The translations under genes were made by a program, and so were the position numbers. This document shows positions 1-7,863 of a stretch of DNA of 64,000 bases, piece after piece. The stretch comes from Marinicrinis sediminis (GTDB lineage: Bacteria > Bacillota > Bacilli > Paenibacillales > KCTC-33676), in NCBI RefSeq assembly GCF_042685085.1, contig NZ_JBHUMM010000023.1, positions 1 to 64,000 on the forward strand. Direction: 5' to 3'. A model generated the notes under the pieces. That model made no database searches. It was not told where the DNA came from and worked only from the letters and a program-made list of their open reading frames with translations. Within the stretch, counting starts at the first letter, position 1, and every line of letters begins with the position of its first letter.

Positions 1-273
1 TACCTTACCAACTAGCTAATGCGCCGCAGGCCCATCTGCAAGTGAGAGCCGAAACCCTCTTTCCCCAGAAAATCATGCGATTTTCTGGACCATCCGGTAT
101 TAGCTAACGTTTCCGCTAGTTATCCCTGTCTTGCAGGCAGGTTGCCTACGTGTTACTCACCCGTTCGCCGCTAAGTATAAGAAGTGCAAGCACTTCTTAT
201 ACTCCGCTCGACTTGCATGTATTAGGCACGCCGCCAGCGTTCGTCCTGAGCCAGGATCAAACTCTCCAATAAA
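1..273 (-). rRNA. 16S ribosomal RNA, 5' end only
   Basis: The complement of the universal 5' 16S priming site lies at about 247-265, and reading leftwards on the minus strand gives the conserved helices of the first 270 bases of 16S rRNA, including the GGCGGCGTGCCTAATACATG motif. The V1 loop with its AAGTGCTTGCACTT hairpin and the V2 region have a Paenibacillaceae look. The gene runs off the left edge, so only its first fifth or so is present. The 5' end near 273 is placed by analogy with the Bacillus sequence TTTAT..GGAGAGTTTGATCC. Confidence 0.97.
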
Positions 274-577
274 GGTAAAAAGTTTGGCTTGCTCATTTTG
301 TTGCTGGTTGGAATTTTCATTCCGGGGGTTCCCGTCCAATCCATCATGGAAAGGACAATGAAACCTTATTTTGAAATTTGGACAATTTCGCTCGCTGTTC
401 AGTTTTCAAAGGACAAGATGTTTCGTTTGTGTGATGCGTTTCTCATTAGCTGCGTGGTTAGCAGCGAGAAGTATCATAACACATCCGTTTTTGTTTGGCA
501 AGTCTTTTTTCACTCGGTGATGACTTGGTAAAGAGTGAAGAAGAACTTATCCATGTCGCTGTCATTTTCAGCGACGC
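274..577 (-). other. rRNA operon leader with boxA-like antitermination site
   Basis: This is the transcribed spacer between the rRNA promoter and 16S. At 396-416 the minus strand reads TGTCCTTTGAAAACTGAACAG-like sequence, the usual Firmicute boxA/RNase-processing context seen before rRNA genes. Just after the likely start site there is a hairpin, with arms GTCGCTG at 555-561 and CAGCGAC at 569-575. No protein gene is convincing here. Confidence 0.7.
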
Positions 578-582
578 TTTTT

Positions 583-612
583 AATATATCACAATCGCTT
601 GCGCTTTTGCAA
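583..612 (-). promoter_or_regulatory. Putative rRNA operon promoter
   Basis: On the minus strand, TTGCAA (607-612) and TATATT (583-588) are separated by 18 bases, and transcription would start near 577. The position about 300 bases before 16S fits an rRNA promoter. Called by eye. Confidence 0.6.
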
Positions 613-945
613 GTGCTTTTTTCATCCGGTCTCTCGCACATGGCGCTGAGTCCAGAAGATTTATGACGCTTGCTGAGGCAGGATTACATCCTACCACGTT
701 CGCTCCGTTCAGACAAGTTCATCTTTTTCCAGTTTCCAATTCACTCTATACGGAGATGAACTCGATTGTGGGGTGTTCGATAGACAAGCCGTTTGAAGCG
801 GCGAGTAATAATGTATCAAATTATCGGATGGATAGCAAATGAATTTTTTTCCATATTTAAATTCCCCAATTTTCCGTTTAGCAGGATTGTAAACGGGAAG
901 AAGAACTCACTTACCATAAAAGTGAGTTCTAGATGACTGGCGATC
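613..945. other. Intergenic spacer between rrn promoter and ligA terminator
   Basis: No open reading frame with a ribosome binding site, no tRNA and no recognisable mobile element is visible in this stretch. It separates the rRNA operon promoter from the 3' end of the ligA transcription unit. The only clear structure is the hairpin at 902-930, listed separately. Confidence 0.5.
902..930. repeat. Perfect inverted repeat, possible extra terminator
   Basis: Arms AGAACTCACT (902-911) and AGTGAGTTCT (921-930) form a perfect 10-bp stem with a 9-base loop. On the minus strand the stem is followed by a pyrimidine-rich TTCTTCC stretch rather than a pure T run, so it could act as a weak second terminator behind ligA. 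Confidence 0.5.
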
Positions 946-986
946 AAAAAAAGCCAGGCCCGTTGATCTGACCTGACTACCTGGCT
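946..986 (-). terminator. Repeat-armed terminator behind ligA
   Basis: On the minus strand the arm AGCCAGG (980-986) is followed, after a 21-base loop, by CCTGGCT (952-958) and then a T run (946-952). The upstream arm is part of the first unit of the 8-bp repeat array, so every other repeat copy also carries the AGCCAG half of this stem. Confidence 0.6.
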
Positions 987-1108
987 ATCTGGCTATCTGG
1001 CTATCTGGCTATCTGGCTATCTGGCTATCTGGCTATCTGGCTATCTGGCTATCTGGCTATCTGGCTATCTGGCTATCTGGCTATCTGGCTATCTGGCTAT
1101 CTGGCTAC
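973..1108. repeat. Octanucleotide tandem repeat array, 15 exact copies
   Basis: CTGGCTAT is repeated 15 times without a single mismatch from 981 to 1100, flanked by the degenerate copies CTGACTAC (973-980) and CTGGCTAC (1101-1108). It lies in the spacer 70 bases downstream of the ligA stop codon and is not inside any plausible gene. Perfect conservation implies recent expansion or contraction by slippage. Confidence 0.97.
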
Positions 1109-1180
1109 TATAAGTATACCGTTCAGTTCCTGACTGTCCAATTGGGATGTCTTCATTATCATCAGATCAGTCAGCGTGGC

Positions 1181-3208
1181 TCATTCATGCAGGTCAAGCA
1201 TGGCAATAAACTCATCTTCATCTTCTATTACATGAATACCCAGACTCTTTGCCTTGTCGAGCTTGCTGCCCGCCTTCTCCCCCGCTATAAGAAAATCGGT
1301 TTTCTTGGATACGCTGCCTGTCACTTTCGCGCCCGCCGCTTCCAGCCGCTCTTTCGCTTCATCTCGCGTCATTTTCGTCAGGGTTCCTGTCAAGACAACG
1401 GTCTTCTCAAAGAACGGTGAATCGGATGTCACTGCCACTGTAGCCGTATCCTGTTCCCATTTCGCCTGTACCCCGCAATCTCTCATTCGCATAATGCTCT
1501 GGAGAATACGTTCATCCTGAAAAAAGGTCACAATGCTGTCAGCTACAATGTCTCCAATATCGTGTATGGCGATCAATTCGTCCCGGGTAGCGGCCAGCAC
1601 CGCATCCAACGAGCCAAAATGATGGGCAAGCACTTTGGTTGTCGTCTTGCCGGTGTTGGGTATACCGAGCGCAAACAGGAAGGATGCGAGGTCTTTGGAT
1701 TTACTTTTCTCTAATGCATCCAGCAGGTTTTGTGCTTTTTTCTGTCCAAATCGTTCAAGTTGCAAGAGCGAATCCAACGTAAGATCGTACAAGTCTGCCG
1801 GATCATTCACTCCCAACGCTTCATGGAGCTGAGTAGCTGTTTTAATGCTGAACGTTTCAATATCCATGGCATCTCGGGAAGAAAAGTGAGACAGCCTGCC
1901 AATGATTTGCGGCTTGCATCCCAGGGTGTTCTCACAGAAATAATGAGCACCGCGTTCCACAAGCTCAGAGTGACAGGAAGGACATTCTTTCGGCAAGATA
2001 ATTTCCTCACCGTCCTGATCCTCCGTCACCTTGCCCAGTATCTCCGGAATAACGTCATTGGAGCGACGGATAAACACGAGACTTCCCAGCGCATGTTTCA
2101 ATTGCTTGCGCTCAATGTCTCCATAATTATTAAGCGTGCAGCGCTGCACAGTGACACCACCAATATCCACGGCTTCCACGGTTGCAACAGGCGTGACCTT
2201 GCCTGTGCGTCCAACTTCCCATGATACATGCTGCAAAATCGTCGTGGCTTCCTCAGCCTCAAATTTGTAGGCTATCGCCCAGCGCGGAAATTTCTCCGTA
2301 TATCCGAGCACCTCTCGGGTACGCATATCTGCCAGTTTAATGACTGCCCCATCGATTAAGTAGTCGAATTCATGCCGCTTGGCTTCTATGTCAACGAGCG
2401 CTTCCTTCACCTGCGCCAGATCGTCCATAAATTGCGTATGTGCATTGACCTTGAAATGGTTGCGCTGCAGGAAATCCCTCATTTCCTCATGGTTCTCAAA
2501 CAAAGGTTTGTCCGTGTAACCGACATGGTAAAAGAAAGCATCCAGCTTGCGAGAAGCCGTCACCTGTGGATTTAAATTGCGCAGGGCACCTGCCGCAGCA
2601 TTTCTAGCATTTTTCAATGGTTCAGCCGCCGTCTGGTTGTATGCCTCCAGCACAGACAGAAACATCATGCCTTCACCCTGTACCTCAATTGTACCTTCCC
2701 GATAAGGGATGGTCATCGGAATGGTTCGTATGGTTTTGACCTGGGAGAGAATCCCCTCTCCGGTCACGCCGTTTCCTCGCGTAGCGGCCTGAACCAGTTT
2801 GCCCTTCTCATAGGTTAAGTTCAGGGTCAATCCATCAAATTTTAATTCCAAGACAAAGGAAGGTTCGGGCAATGGCTGCTCGGGATGCTGACGATTGTAT
2901 TCCTGAATCCGCTTCTGAACTCTTGTATACCAGGCATCCAGGCTTCCATGATTTTGCGCTTTGTCCAGACTCCACAGCCTCGACAAATGCGTATGCTCCT
3001 CGAAGCCTTTCAGCGTTTCTCCTCCTACCCGACCGGTAGGAGAATCAGGCAAAACCATACCGGTCTCCTGTTCCATTTTCCGCAATGCATCGTACAATTT
3101 GTCATACTCGGCATCTGAGACAACAGGCTGATCCAGTGTGTAGTAATAGTAATTATGAAGATTGAGCTCTTCCACCAGCTTTTTCATGGATTCTAATTGA
3201 TCGGTCAA
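1181..3208 (-). CDS. ligA: NAD-dependent DNA ligase
   Basis: Seals nicks in replication and repair using NAD+. The 675-residue product has the whole LigA layout: an N-terminal Ia domain with the YYYTLDQPVVSDAEYD-type region that binds NMN, the adenylation motif LKFDG with catalytic Lys at about 123, an OB fold, a four-cysteine zinc finger (Cys409, 412, 425, 431), helix-hairpin-helix repeats, and a C-terminal BRCT domain from about 598. The start is a TTG at 3206-3208 behind AAAGGAAGG; the next ATG, seven codons on, has no ribosome binding site. It follows pcrA by 82 bases and is the last gene of a pcrB-pcrA-ligA group, the order also found in Bacillus. Confidence 0.97.
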   Translation of the reverse strand: MTDQLESMKKLVEELNLHNYYYYTLDQPVVSDAEYDKLYDALRKMEQETGMVLPDSPTGRVGGETLKGFEEHTHLSRLWSLDKAQNHGSLDAWYTRVQKRIQEYNRQHPEQPLPEPSFVLELKFDGLTLNLTYEKGKLVQAATRGNGVTGEGILSQVKTIRTIPMTIPYREGTIEVQGEGMMFLSVLEAYNQTAAEPLKNARNAAAGALRNLNPQVTASRKLDAFFYHVGYTDKPLFENHEEMRDFLQRNHFKVNAHTQFMDDLAQVKEALVDIEAKRHEFDYLIDGAVIKLADMRTREVLGYTEKFPRWAIAYKFEAEEATTILQHVSWEVGRTGKVTPVATVEAVDIGGVTVQRCTLNNYGDIERKQLKHALGSLVFIRRSNDVIPEILGKVTEDQDGEEIILPKECPSCHSELVERGAHYFCENTLGCKPQIIGRLSHFSSRDAMDIETFSIKTATQLHEALGVNDPADLYDLTLDSLLQLERFGQKKAQNLLDALEKSKSKDLASFLFALGIPNTGKTTTKVLAHHFGSLDAVLAATRDELIAIHDIGDIVADSIVTFFQDERILQSIMRMRDCGVQAKWEQDTATVAVTSDSPFFEKTVVLTGTLTKMTRDEAKERLEAAGAKVTGSVSKKTDFLIAGEKAGSKLDKAKSLGIHVIEDEDEFIAMLDLHE

Positions 3209-3290
3209 CGTTTTCCCTTCCTTTCAGCACCTTGCACATGTCATCACTTCTTGCTCATCGTTGTGCGATTCATTCGCAGCCCAGCCTAAA

Positions 3291-5597
3291 TTAGGCTTTC
3301 TCGATCGGCGCGAACTTGGCCAGCAAGCGCTTGATTCCTACCGGCGCAGGAAACGCAATTTGCAGTTCTGTATCATCCCCGGTGCCCTTGACCGAAGCCA
3401 CAACCCCAATGCCCCATTTTTTATGGGCGACCTTGTCTCCAACATTGAAATCATCTGAACTGCCTGAACTGGCCGCGTAGCCTGTGGAAAAGGAAACCGT
3501 CGATTTCCCGCCAGCGGCTGTGCCAGAAGAGCGTGACGAACCAAATGAGGAGGCGGCTGCCTGACCTGTTCTGGAACCAAAGCTGGAACTGGAGCCATAT
3601 CCTCCTCGGCCCAGTGAACCAGAGCGCGTGCCGAAGGCTCCTTCCCTCTCCTTCAATTCATCAGGGATCTCATCGAGAAAGCGGGATGGCATATTTTGAG
3701 CGGCACGGCCAAAAAGGGTGCGACTGTAAGCATGGGACATAAACAATTCCTTCTCTGCCCGTGTAATCCCGACATAAGCCAATCTTCGCTCTTCCTCCAG
3801 CTCCTCTTCATTATCAAGGGCTCTCATATGCGGGAAGATGCTCTCCTCACAACCTGGCAGGAAGACCACCGGAAACTCCAGACCTTTGGCGCTATGAAGG
3901 GTCATGAGGGTTACCGCATCATGCACCGCTCCTTCCTCTTCCTTGTCATTCATCGTATCAATATCTGCGATGAGAGCAAGGTCTGTGAGAAAGGCAACCA
4001 GGGACTTGTCATCATTGCGGTTCTCAAACTCCATGGTGACCGACAGGAATTCATCAATATTCTCCAGCCGACCCTTTGATTCCAGGGTGTTTTCCTGCTT
4101 GAATGGTTCCCGATATTCCGTCATCTCCAGCATTTTTTCTGTCAGCTCGGTGACAGACAAGTATTCGACCATTGCGCTTAAATGATCCATCGTTTCCTTG
4201 AATTTCTGCAAGGCGGTCACCGCTCTGCCGCTTAAATCGGTAAACATTAAATCATCCAGAATAGAGAAGATAGACTGTCCTCTCTCTGCAGCAATGGCTG
4301 TAAGTTTATCTACCGTAGTCGCCCCGATTCCTCGTTTAGGAACATTGACGATACGCTGAAAGCTGATATCATCATCCGGGTTGGAAATGAGTCTGAGATA
4401 AGCGAGGACATCCTTGATTTCCATGCGGTCATAGAACTTGGTTCCGCCCACAATCTGATAAGGAACATCCGATTTAATCAATACTTCCTCAATGACACGG
4501 GATTGCGCATTGGTTCGGTACAAAATCGCATGATCCCGATAAGCGCGACCTTGCTGAACATGGGTACTGATTTTATTGGCGATAAAATAGCCTTCTTCGT
4601 GTTCAGAGCTGGCGGAGAAGATGCGGATCTTGTTGCCTGCTCCCTGATCAGTCCATAGATTTTTCGCCTTGCGTCCAGCATTGTTCGCAATGACAGCATT
4701 GGCCGCATCCAATATGGTCGCTGTAGACCGATAATTCTGCTCCAACAAAATCACGCTGGCGCCCGGATAATCCCGTTCGAAGTTCAGGATGTTCGTGATG
4801 TCGGCTCCTCGCCATTTGTAAATGGACTGGTCACTGTCCCCCACCACACACAGGTTGTGATGCTGGTCTGCAATCATTTGTGTTAACAAGTATTGCGCAC
4901 GGTTGGTATCCTGATACTCATCCACATGCACATATAAAAATTTATGCTGATAAAACTTGAGCACTTCCGGCTCAGACTGGAATAAATCGATGGTTTTCAT
5001 AATCAAGTCATCAAAATCAAGTGAATTATTGCTCTTTAGCTTCTGCTGATACAGCTTATAGACTCTCGCGACGACCGTCTGGTAATAGTCTCCCGCCTTT
5101 TCTTCATAACGAGCAGGTGTGATCAGTTCGTTTTTGGCACCGCTGATGACCGCAAGCAGCCCCCGCGGCTCAAATTTCTTGGCATCGAGGTTCAGCTCCT
5201 TCAGACAACTCTTGATGACAGACAGCTGATCGGTCATATCGAGTATCGTGAAGTTGGATGTATACCCGATTCGTTCGATATCCCGCCTTAAGATCCGGAC
5301 GCACATGGAATGAAACGTAGATACCCAGATATCCTGACCGGTCGGTCCGACCAAACTGGCCACACGATCTTGCATTTCACGAGCAGCCTTATTGGTAAAG
5401 GTAATCGCTAGAATGCTCCATGGCGCGGCTTTTCGTGTGGCGATGAGGTAAGCGATACGATGCGTGAGCACTCTCGTTTTCCCGCTACCCGCTCCTGCCA
5501 TAATTAGCAAGGGGCCATCGGTTGTCTCTACGGCCCGGCGTTGCTCCTTATTCAATTTTTCAATGGATTGAAAAATATCTGTTGCTCCTTGCATCAT
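3291..5597 (-). CDS. pcrA: ATP-dependent DNA helicase PcrA (UvrD family)
   Basis: Superfamily 1 3'-5' helicase used in repair, rolling-circle replication and clearing of RNA polymerase. The 768-residue product shows Walker A GAGSGKT (35-41), motif II VDEYQDTN (225-232), motif III GDSDQSIYKWRGAD, and the C-terminal motifs LMTLHSAKGLEFPVVF and VGITRAEK. After a glycine/serine-rich disordered linker of roughly 90 residues comes the Tudor-like C-terminal domain (VGDKVAHKKWGIGVV) that in Bacillus contacts RNA polymerase. The start is ATG at 5595-5597 preceded by GAAAGG. It sits between pcrB and ligA on the same strand. Confidence 0.96.
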   Translation of the reverse strand: MMQGATDIFQSIEKLNKEQRRAVETTDGPLLIMAGAGSGKTRVLTHRIAYLIATRKAAPWSILAITFTNKAAREMQDRVASLVGPTGQDIWVSTFHSMCVRILRRDIERIGYTSNFTILDMTDQLSVIKSCLKELNLDAKKFEPRGLLAVISGAKNELITPARYEEKAGDYYQTVVARVYKLYQQKLKSNNSLDFDDLIMKTIDLFQSEPEVLKFYQHKFLYVHVDEYQDTNRAQYLLTQMIADQHHNLCVVGDSDQSIYKWRGADITNILNFERDYPGASVILLEQNYRSTATILDAANAVIANNAGRKAKNLWTDQGAGNKIRIFSASSEHEEGYFIANKISTHVQQGRAYRDHAILYRTNAQSRVIEEVLIKSDVPYQIVGGTKFYDRMEIKDVLAYLRLISNPDDDISFQRIVNVPKRGIGATTVDKLTAIAAERGQSIFSILDDLMFTDLSGRAVTALQKFKETMDHLSAMVEYLSVTELTEKMLEMTEYREPFKQENTLESKGRLENIDEFLSVTMEFENRNDDKSLVAFLTDLALIADIDTMNDKEEEGAVHDAVTLMTLHSAKGLEFPVVFLPGCEESIFPHMRALDNEEELEEERRLAYVGITRAEKELFMSHAYSRTLFGRAAQNMPSRFLDEIPDELKEREGAFGTRSGSLGRGGYGSSSSFGSRTGQAAASSFGSSRSSGTAAGGKSTVSFSTGYAASSGSSDDFNVGDKVAHKKWGIGVVASVKGTGDDTELQIAFPAPVGIKRLLAKFAPIEKA

Positions 5598-5658
5598 AGT
5601 TCGAACCTTTCTATCGCTTATTTTAAATGAGATGCTTCTGGATTGCCTGCTATGCCCA

Positions 5659-6369
5659 TCATTCCGTCTTCACTTGTACGGTTTGAAGCGCTGCCTCCAG
5701 ATTCTCGTAAACAATATTCCCTACAATAATGGTATCGGCCGCTGCAGCAGCCTCCGTCGCGGTGTGCACGTCCACGATGCCGCCACCGTAAAACAACCGG
5801 GCGTGGTTCAAATGCTGTGCCACCTCATGAACCAGTTCCATATCTCCAAATGAACCACTGTATTCTAGATAAATAACAGGCATTTGGAACATTTGTTCCC
5901 CTAATTTAGCATACGCACTTACATCCGACTGGTCAAGATCCGTTTGGCTGTCTGTCAACCGAGCCGCTTCGCAATCCGGATTTAAAATACAATATCCTTC
6001 AGGTACAATCATTTCCCAGGGAATGCGGTGTCCGAATGTCTTCACAGCCTGTTGATGCATGCCAACGATCCAGTCTGGCTGCCTGCTGTTCAATACAACG
6101 GGAATAAAGTATAAATCGAAACCCGGAACGATGCTGTCCATGTTGGATATCTCCATCACACAGGGAAGGGAGTACCTTCGTACTCTGGACAGTAGTTCCA
6201 CGGTATTCTCAAATGTAACGCCGCTGCTTCCCCCGATCATGATGGCATCGGTTCCGGACAAGCATATTCGGTCGAGATGCTCATCATTAATCAATTTATC
6301 CGGGTCCAGCTTAAATAAATGACGCCAATTCCTGTATTCTTCTCTGCGCATGGGGCCCCCCGCTTTCAC
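5659..6369 (-). CDS. pcrB: Heptaprenylglyceryl phosphate synthase
   Basis: A TIM-barrel prenyltransferase that joins heptaprenyl diphosphate to sn-glycerol 1-phosphate, giving an archaeal-type ether lipid precursor found in Bacillales. Family features are the N-terminal WRHLFKLDPDK motif, SGTDAIMIGGSSGVT, the YLEYSGSFGD segment and the phosphate-binding GGGI near the end. I place the start at GTG 6367-6369, because AAAGGGAG lies eight bases before it; an in-frame ATG six codons later has only a poor GGGG site. This gives 236 residues, close to the usual size. The frame stays open further upstream to 6540, but without homology. Confidence 0.9.
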   Translation of the reverse strand: MKAGGPMRREEYRNWRHLFKLDPDKLINDEHLDRICLSGTDAIMIGGSSGVTFENTVELLSRVRRYSLPCVMEISNMDSIVPGFDLYFIPVVLNSRQPDWIVGMHQQAVKTFGHRIPWEMIVPEGYCILNPDCEAARLTDSQTDLDQSDVSAYAKLGEQMFQMPVIYLEYSGSFGDMELVHEVAQHLNHARLFYGGGIVDVHTATEAAAAADTIIVGNIVYENLEAALQTVQVKTE

Positions 6370-6452
6370 TTGTCTGACTCCCTTTGTTTTCAGTCTAGAG
6401 AACTGGGGAATGGGTGTCAATGCCCGCTGACCTGATTGCGGAATCACCTGAA

Positions 6453-6493
6453 AAATAAAAAAACATCCCTGCATCATGATCCATGATGAGGGA
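6453..6493 (-). terminator. Rho-independent terminator behind coat protein genes
   Basis: Arms TCCCT-G-CATCATG (6466-6478) and CATGATGAGGGA (6482-6493) form a long stem with one bulge. On the minus strand the stem is followed by a T-rich tail (6453-6462). Confidence 0.8.
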
Positions 6494-6549
6494 CATTTTG
6501 TCGTAAACAGATGACTGAACCAGTATGGAAAACCAACCACATCGCAGAC

Positions 6550-7326
6550 TCAGGAAAAATAATGATCCATGTTGTCCGGATCTAGTTCTCCAGATGTCTT
6601 GGTCTTCATGTTGCCAACCGCTCCCGCCTGATAGTTGGCGGCACTGCTCATGCCAGTGTGCTGAGATGCAGCCGGGTTCATGCTGCCTCCATTGGAATAG
6701 GCCGATGAAGAGGTTTGAACAGGAGGCATCTGCGCGGCAAGCTCTGGCTGTTCATTTTGCATCGACATCTGAATCGACTGGCTCTCGGACATTCTGCCAG
6801 CGGAAGACGGCATCGAGTAATTGCTGCCGTAGTTCGGACGGGGCTGCATCTGACCTCCCCCTTGCTGCTGGGCCGCATAGGTGGCAGGCTGACCATACCC
6901 TTGTGGCTGCTGGTACGACGGCGCATTCCCGCCTATTGGGGCTGACAGTGGTCGGGCCTGTTGGGAAGTCCCCGCATGCAGATGATCATGCAGCTGCCCC
7001 TGTAGTTTAAACCCTGTTTCACTCAGTTGAGCCGATTTTTGCTGTAATTGCTGTGCATCCATCGATTGTGGCGGACTATAAAATCCGATTTGCTCCATCG
7101 TCTGGTACAGTTGATTTTGCATGGACAAGGTACGACTGAGCTTTTGTTCAAATAGCTGCCTCACCTGCTGACAACTGGCCTCCAGGCATGCCGTTGTAAA
7201 TTCACGTGCCATTCGTTTCAATTCATTCAGAATCTGAAAAGCCATGTCCTTCTCCGTTAACTGAAAAGCTTGCGGATTCATGGCACCACTCGTCTGCATC
7301 GTATAAGACTGTCCCATTGAATTCAT
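6550..7326 (-). CDS. CotF-like spore coat protein with long Q/S-rich tail
   Basis: The first 100 residues resemble the Coat_F family (spore coat protein F and relatives): a helical region with LTEKDMAFQILNELKRMAREFTTACLEAS, typical of a small helical bundle. The remaining roughly 150 residues are rich in Gln, Ser, Gly, Ala and Pro and look disordered, which suits a coat component. Start: ATG at 7324-7326, ten bases after AAAAGGAGG; a GTG three codons earlier is too close to that site. It lies 28 bases after a second, shorter CotF-like gene and shares its terminator, so the two form an operon likely expressed during sporulation. The exact coat layer cannot be told. Confidence 0.8.
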   Translation of the reverse strand: MNSMGQSYTMQTSGAMNPQAFQLTEKDMAFQILNELKRMAREFTTACLEASCQQVRQLFEQKLSRTLSMQNQLYQTMEQIGFYSPPQSMDAQQLQQKSAQLSETGFKLQGQLHDHLHAGTSQQARPLSAPIGGNAPSYQQPQGYGQPATYAAQQQGGGQMQPRPNYGSNYSMPSSAGRMSESQSIQMSMQNEQPELAAQMPPVQTSSSAYSNGGSMNPAASQHTGMSSAANYQAGAVGNMKTKTSGELDPDNMDHYFS

Positions 7327-7354
7327 GGGGATCACGCCTCCTTTTCTTCTCGTA

Positions 7355-7639
7355 TTATTGCACAGAGCTGCCTGTTTGACTGGCTTTTTGCTGAATCATA
7401 CCGAGCATATCCAGATAATCATTAAAGCTGTCATGCGCAAATTGGCCAAACAATTGAGACAGCTGTCCCTGCTGGCAATGCTGTGCCGCAAACATACTGG
7501 TTTTCATCAGCATTTCCTCATTCTTCATGCAGTCGGTCAGGTAGGCCACTTCTTTTGTCGTCAGCCCTTGGGAAGATGACATGCCCCCACCTTGTAAAGT
7601 CTGCTGCGTATATGCCGATGGCATGGAAGACGTATACAT
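7355..7639 (-). CDS. Short CotF-like spore coat protein
   Basis: A 94-residue helical protein with LTTKEVAYLTDCMKNEEMLM followed by FAHDSFNDYLDMLGMIQQK, a pattern of the Coat_F / DUF3231-like coat proteins. The first 30 residues are Ser/Gln/Gly-rich. Start: ATG at 7637-7639 with AAAGGGG nine bases upstream; the frame is open further but has no similarity or ribosome binding site there. It is the first gene of a two-gene coat operon. No sporulation-sigma promoter could be assigned with confidence. Confidence 0.78.
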   Translation of the reverse strand: MYTSSMPSAYTQQTLQGGGMSSSQGLTTKEVAYLTDCMKNEEMLMKTSMFAAQHCQQGQLSQLFGQFAHDSFNDYLDMLGMIQQKASQTGSSVQ

Positions 7640-7805
7640 GGTTACAAACCCCTTTCTTTGATCAATGACATCCTTGCGTTTCTTGCAATCGTGAGGTGTA
7701 CCTTGTCTATCTTGCTTCTGGTTTGGCAAATTTATGCACTCCCATGCCAGCAATAGGGTTAGGAACTGGCTAGGCAAATTCACAAGCTGAAAAGATCAAA
7801 AGATG

Positions 7806-7837
7806 AAAAAATCCCGCTCCACGATTCGGAGCGGGAT
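7806..7837 (-). terminator. Terminator behind the M4 protease gene
   Basis: A perfect 10-bp stem, ATCCCGCTCC (7811-7820) with GGAGCGGGAT (7828-7837), loop of seven, followed on the minus strand by six Ts (7806-7811). Confidence 0.9.
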
Positions 7838-7863
7838 GTATGGGGTTCATGGATAGATCGGTC

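Noticed and set aside
981..1100. Repeat array as a CRISPR
   Set aside because: The units are 8 bp and directly abutting, without spacers, so it is a microsatellite.
6370..6540. N-terminal extension of pcrB to 6540
   Set aside because: The extra 57 codons have no likeness to the family, cover the terminator spacer, and a well-spaced ribosome binding site marks the GTG at 6367-6369.
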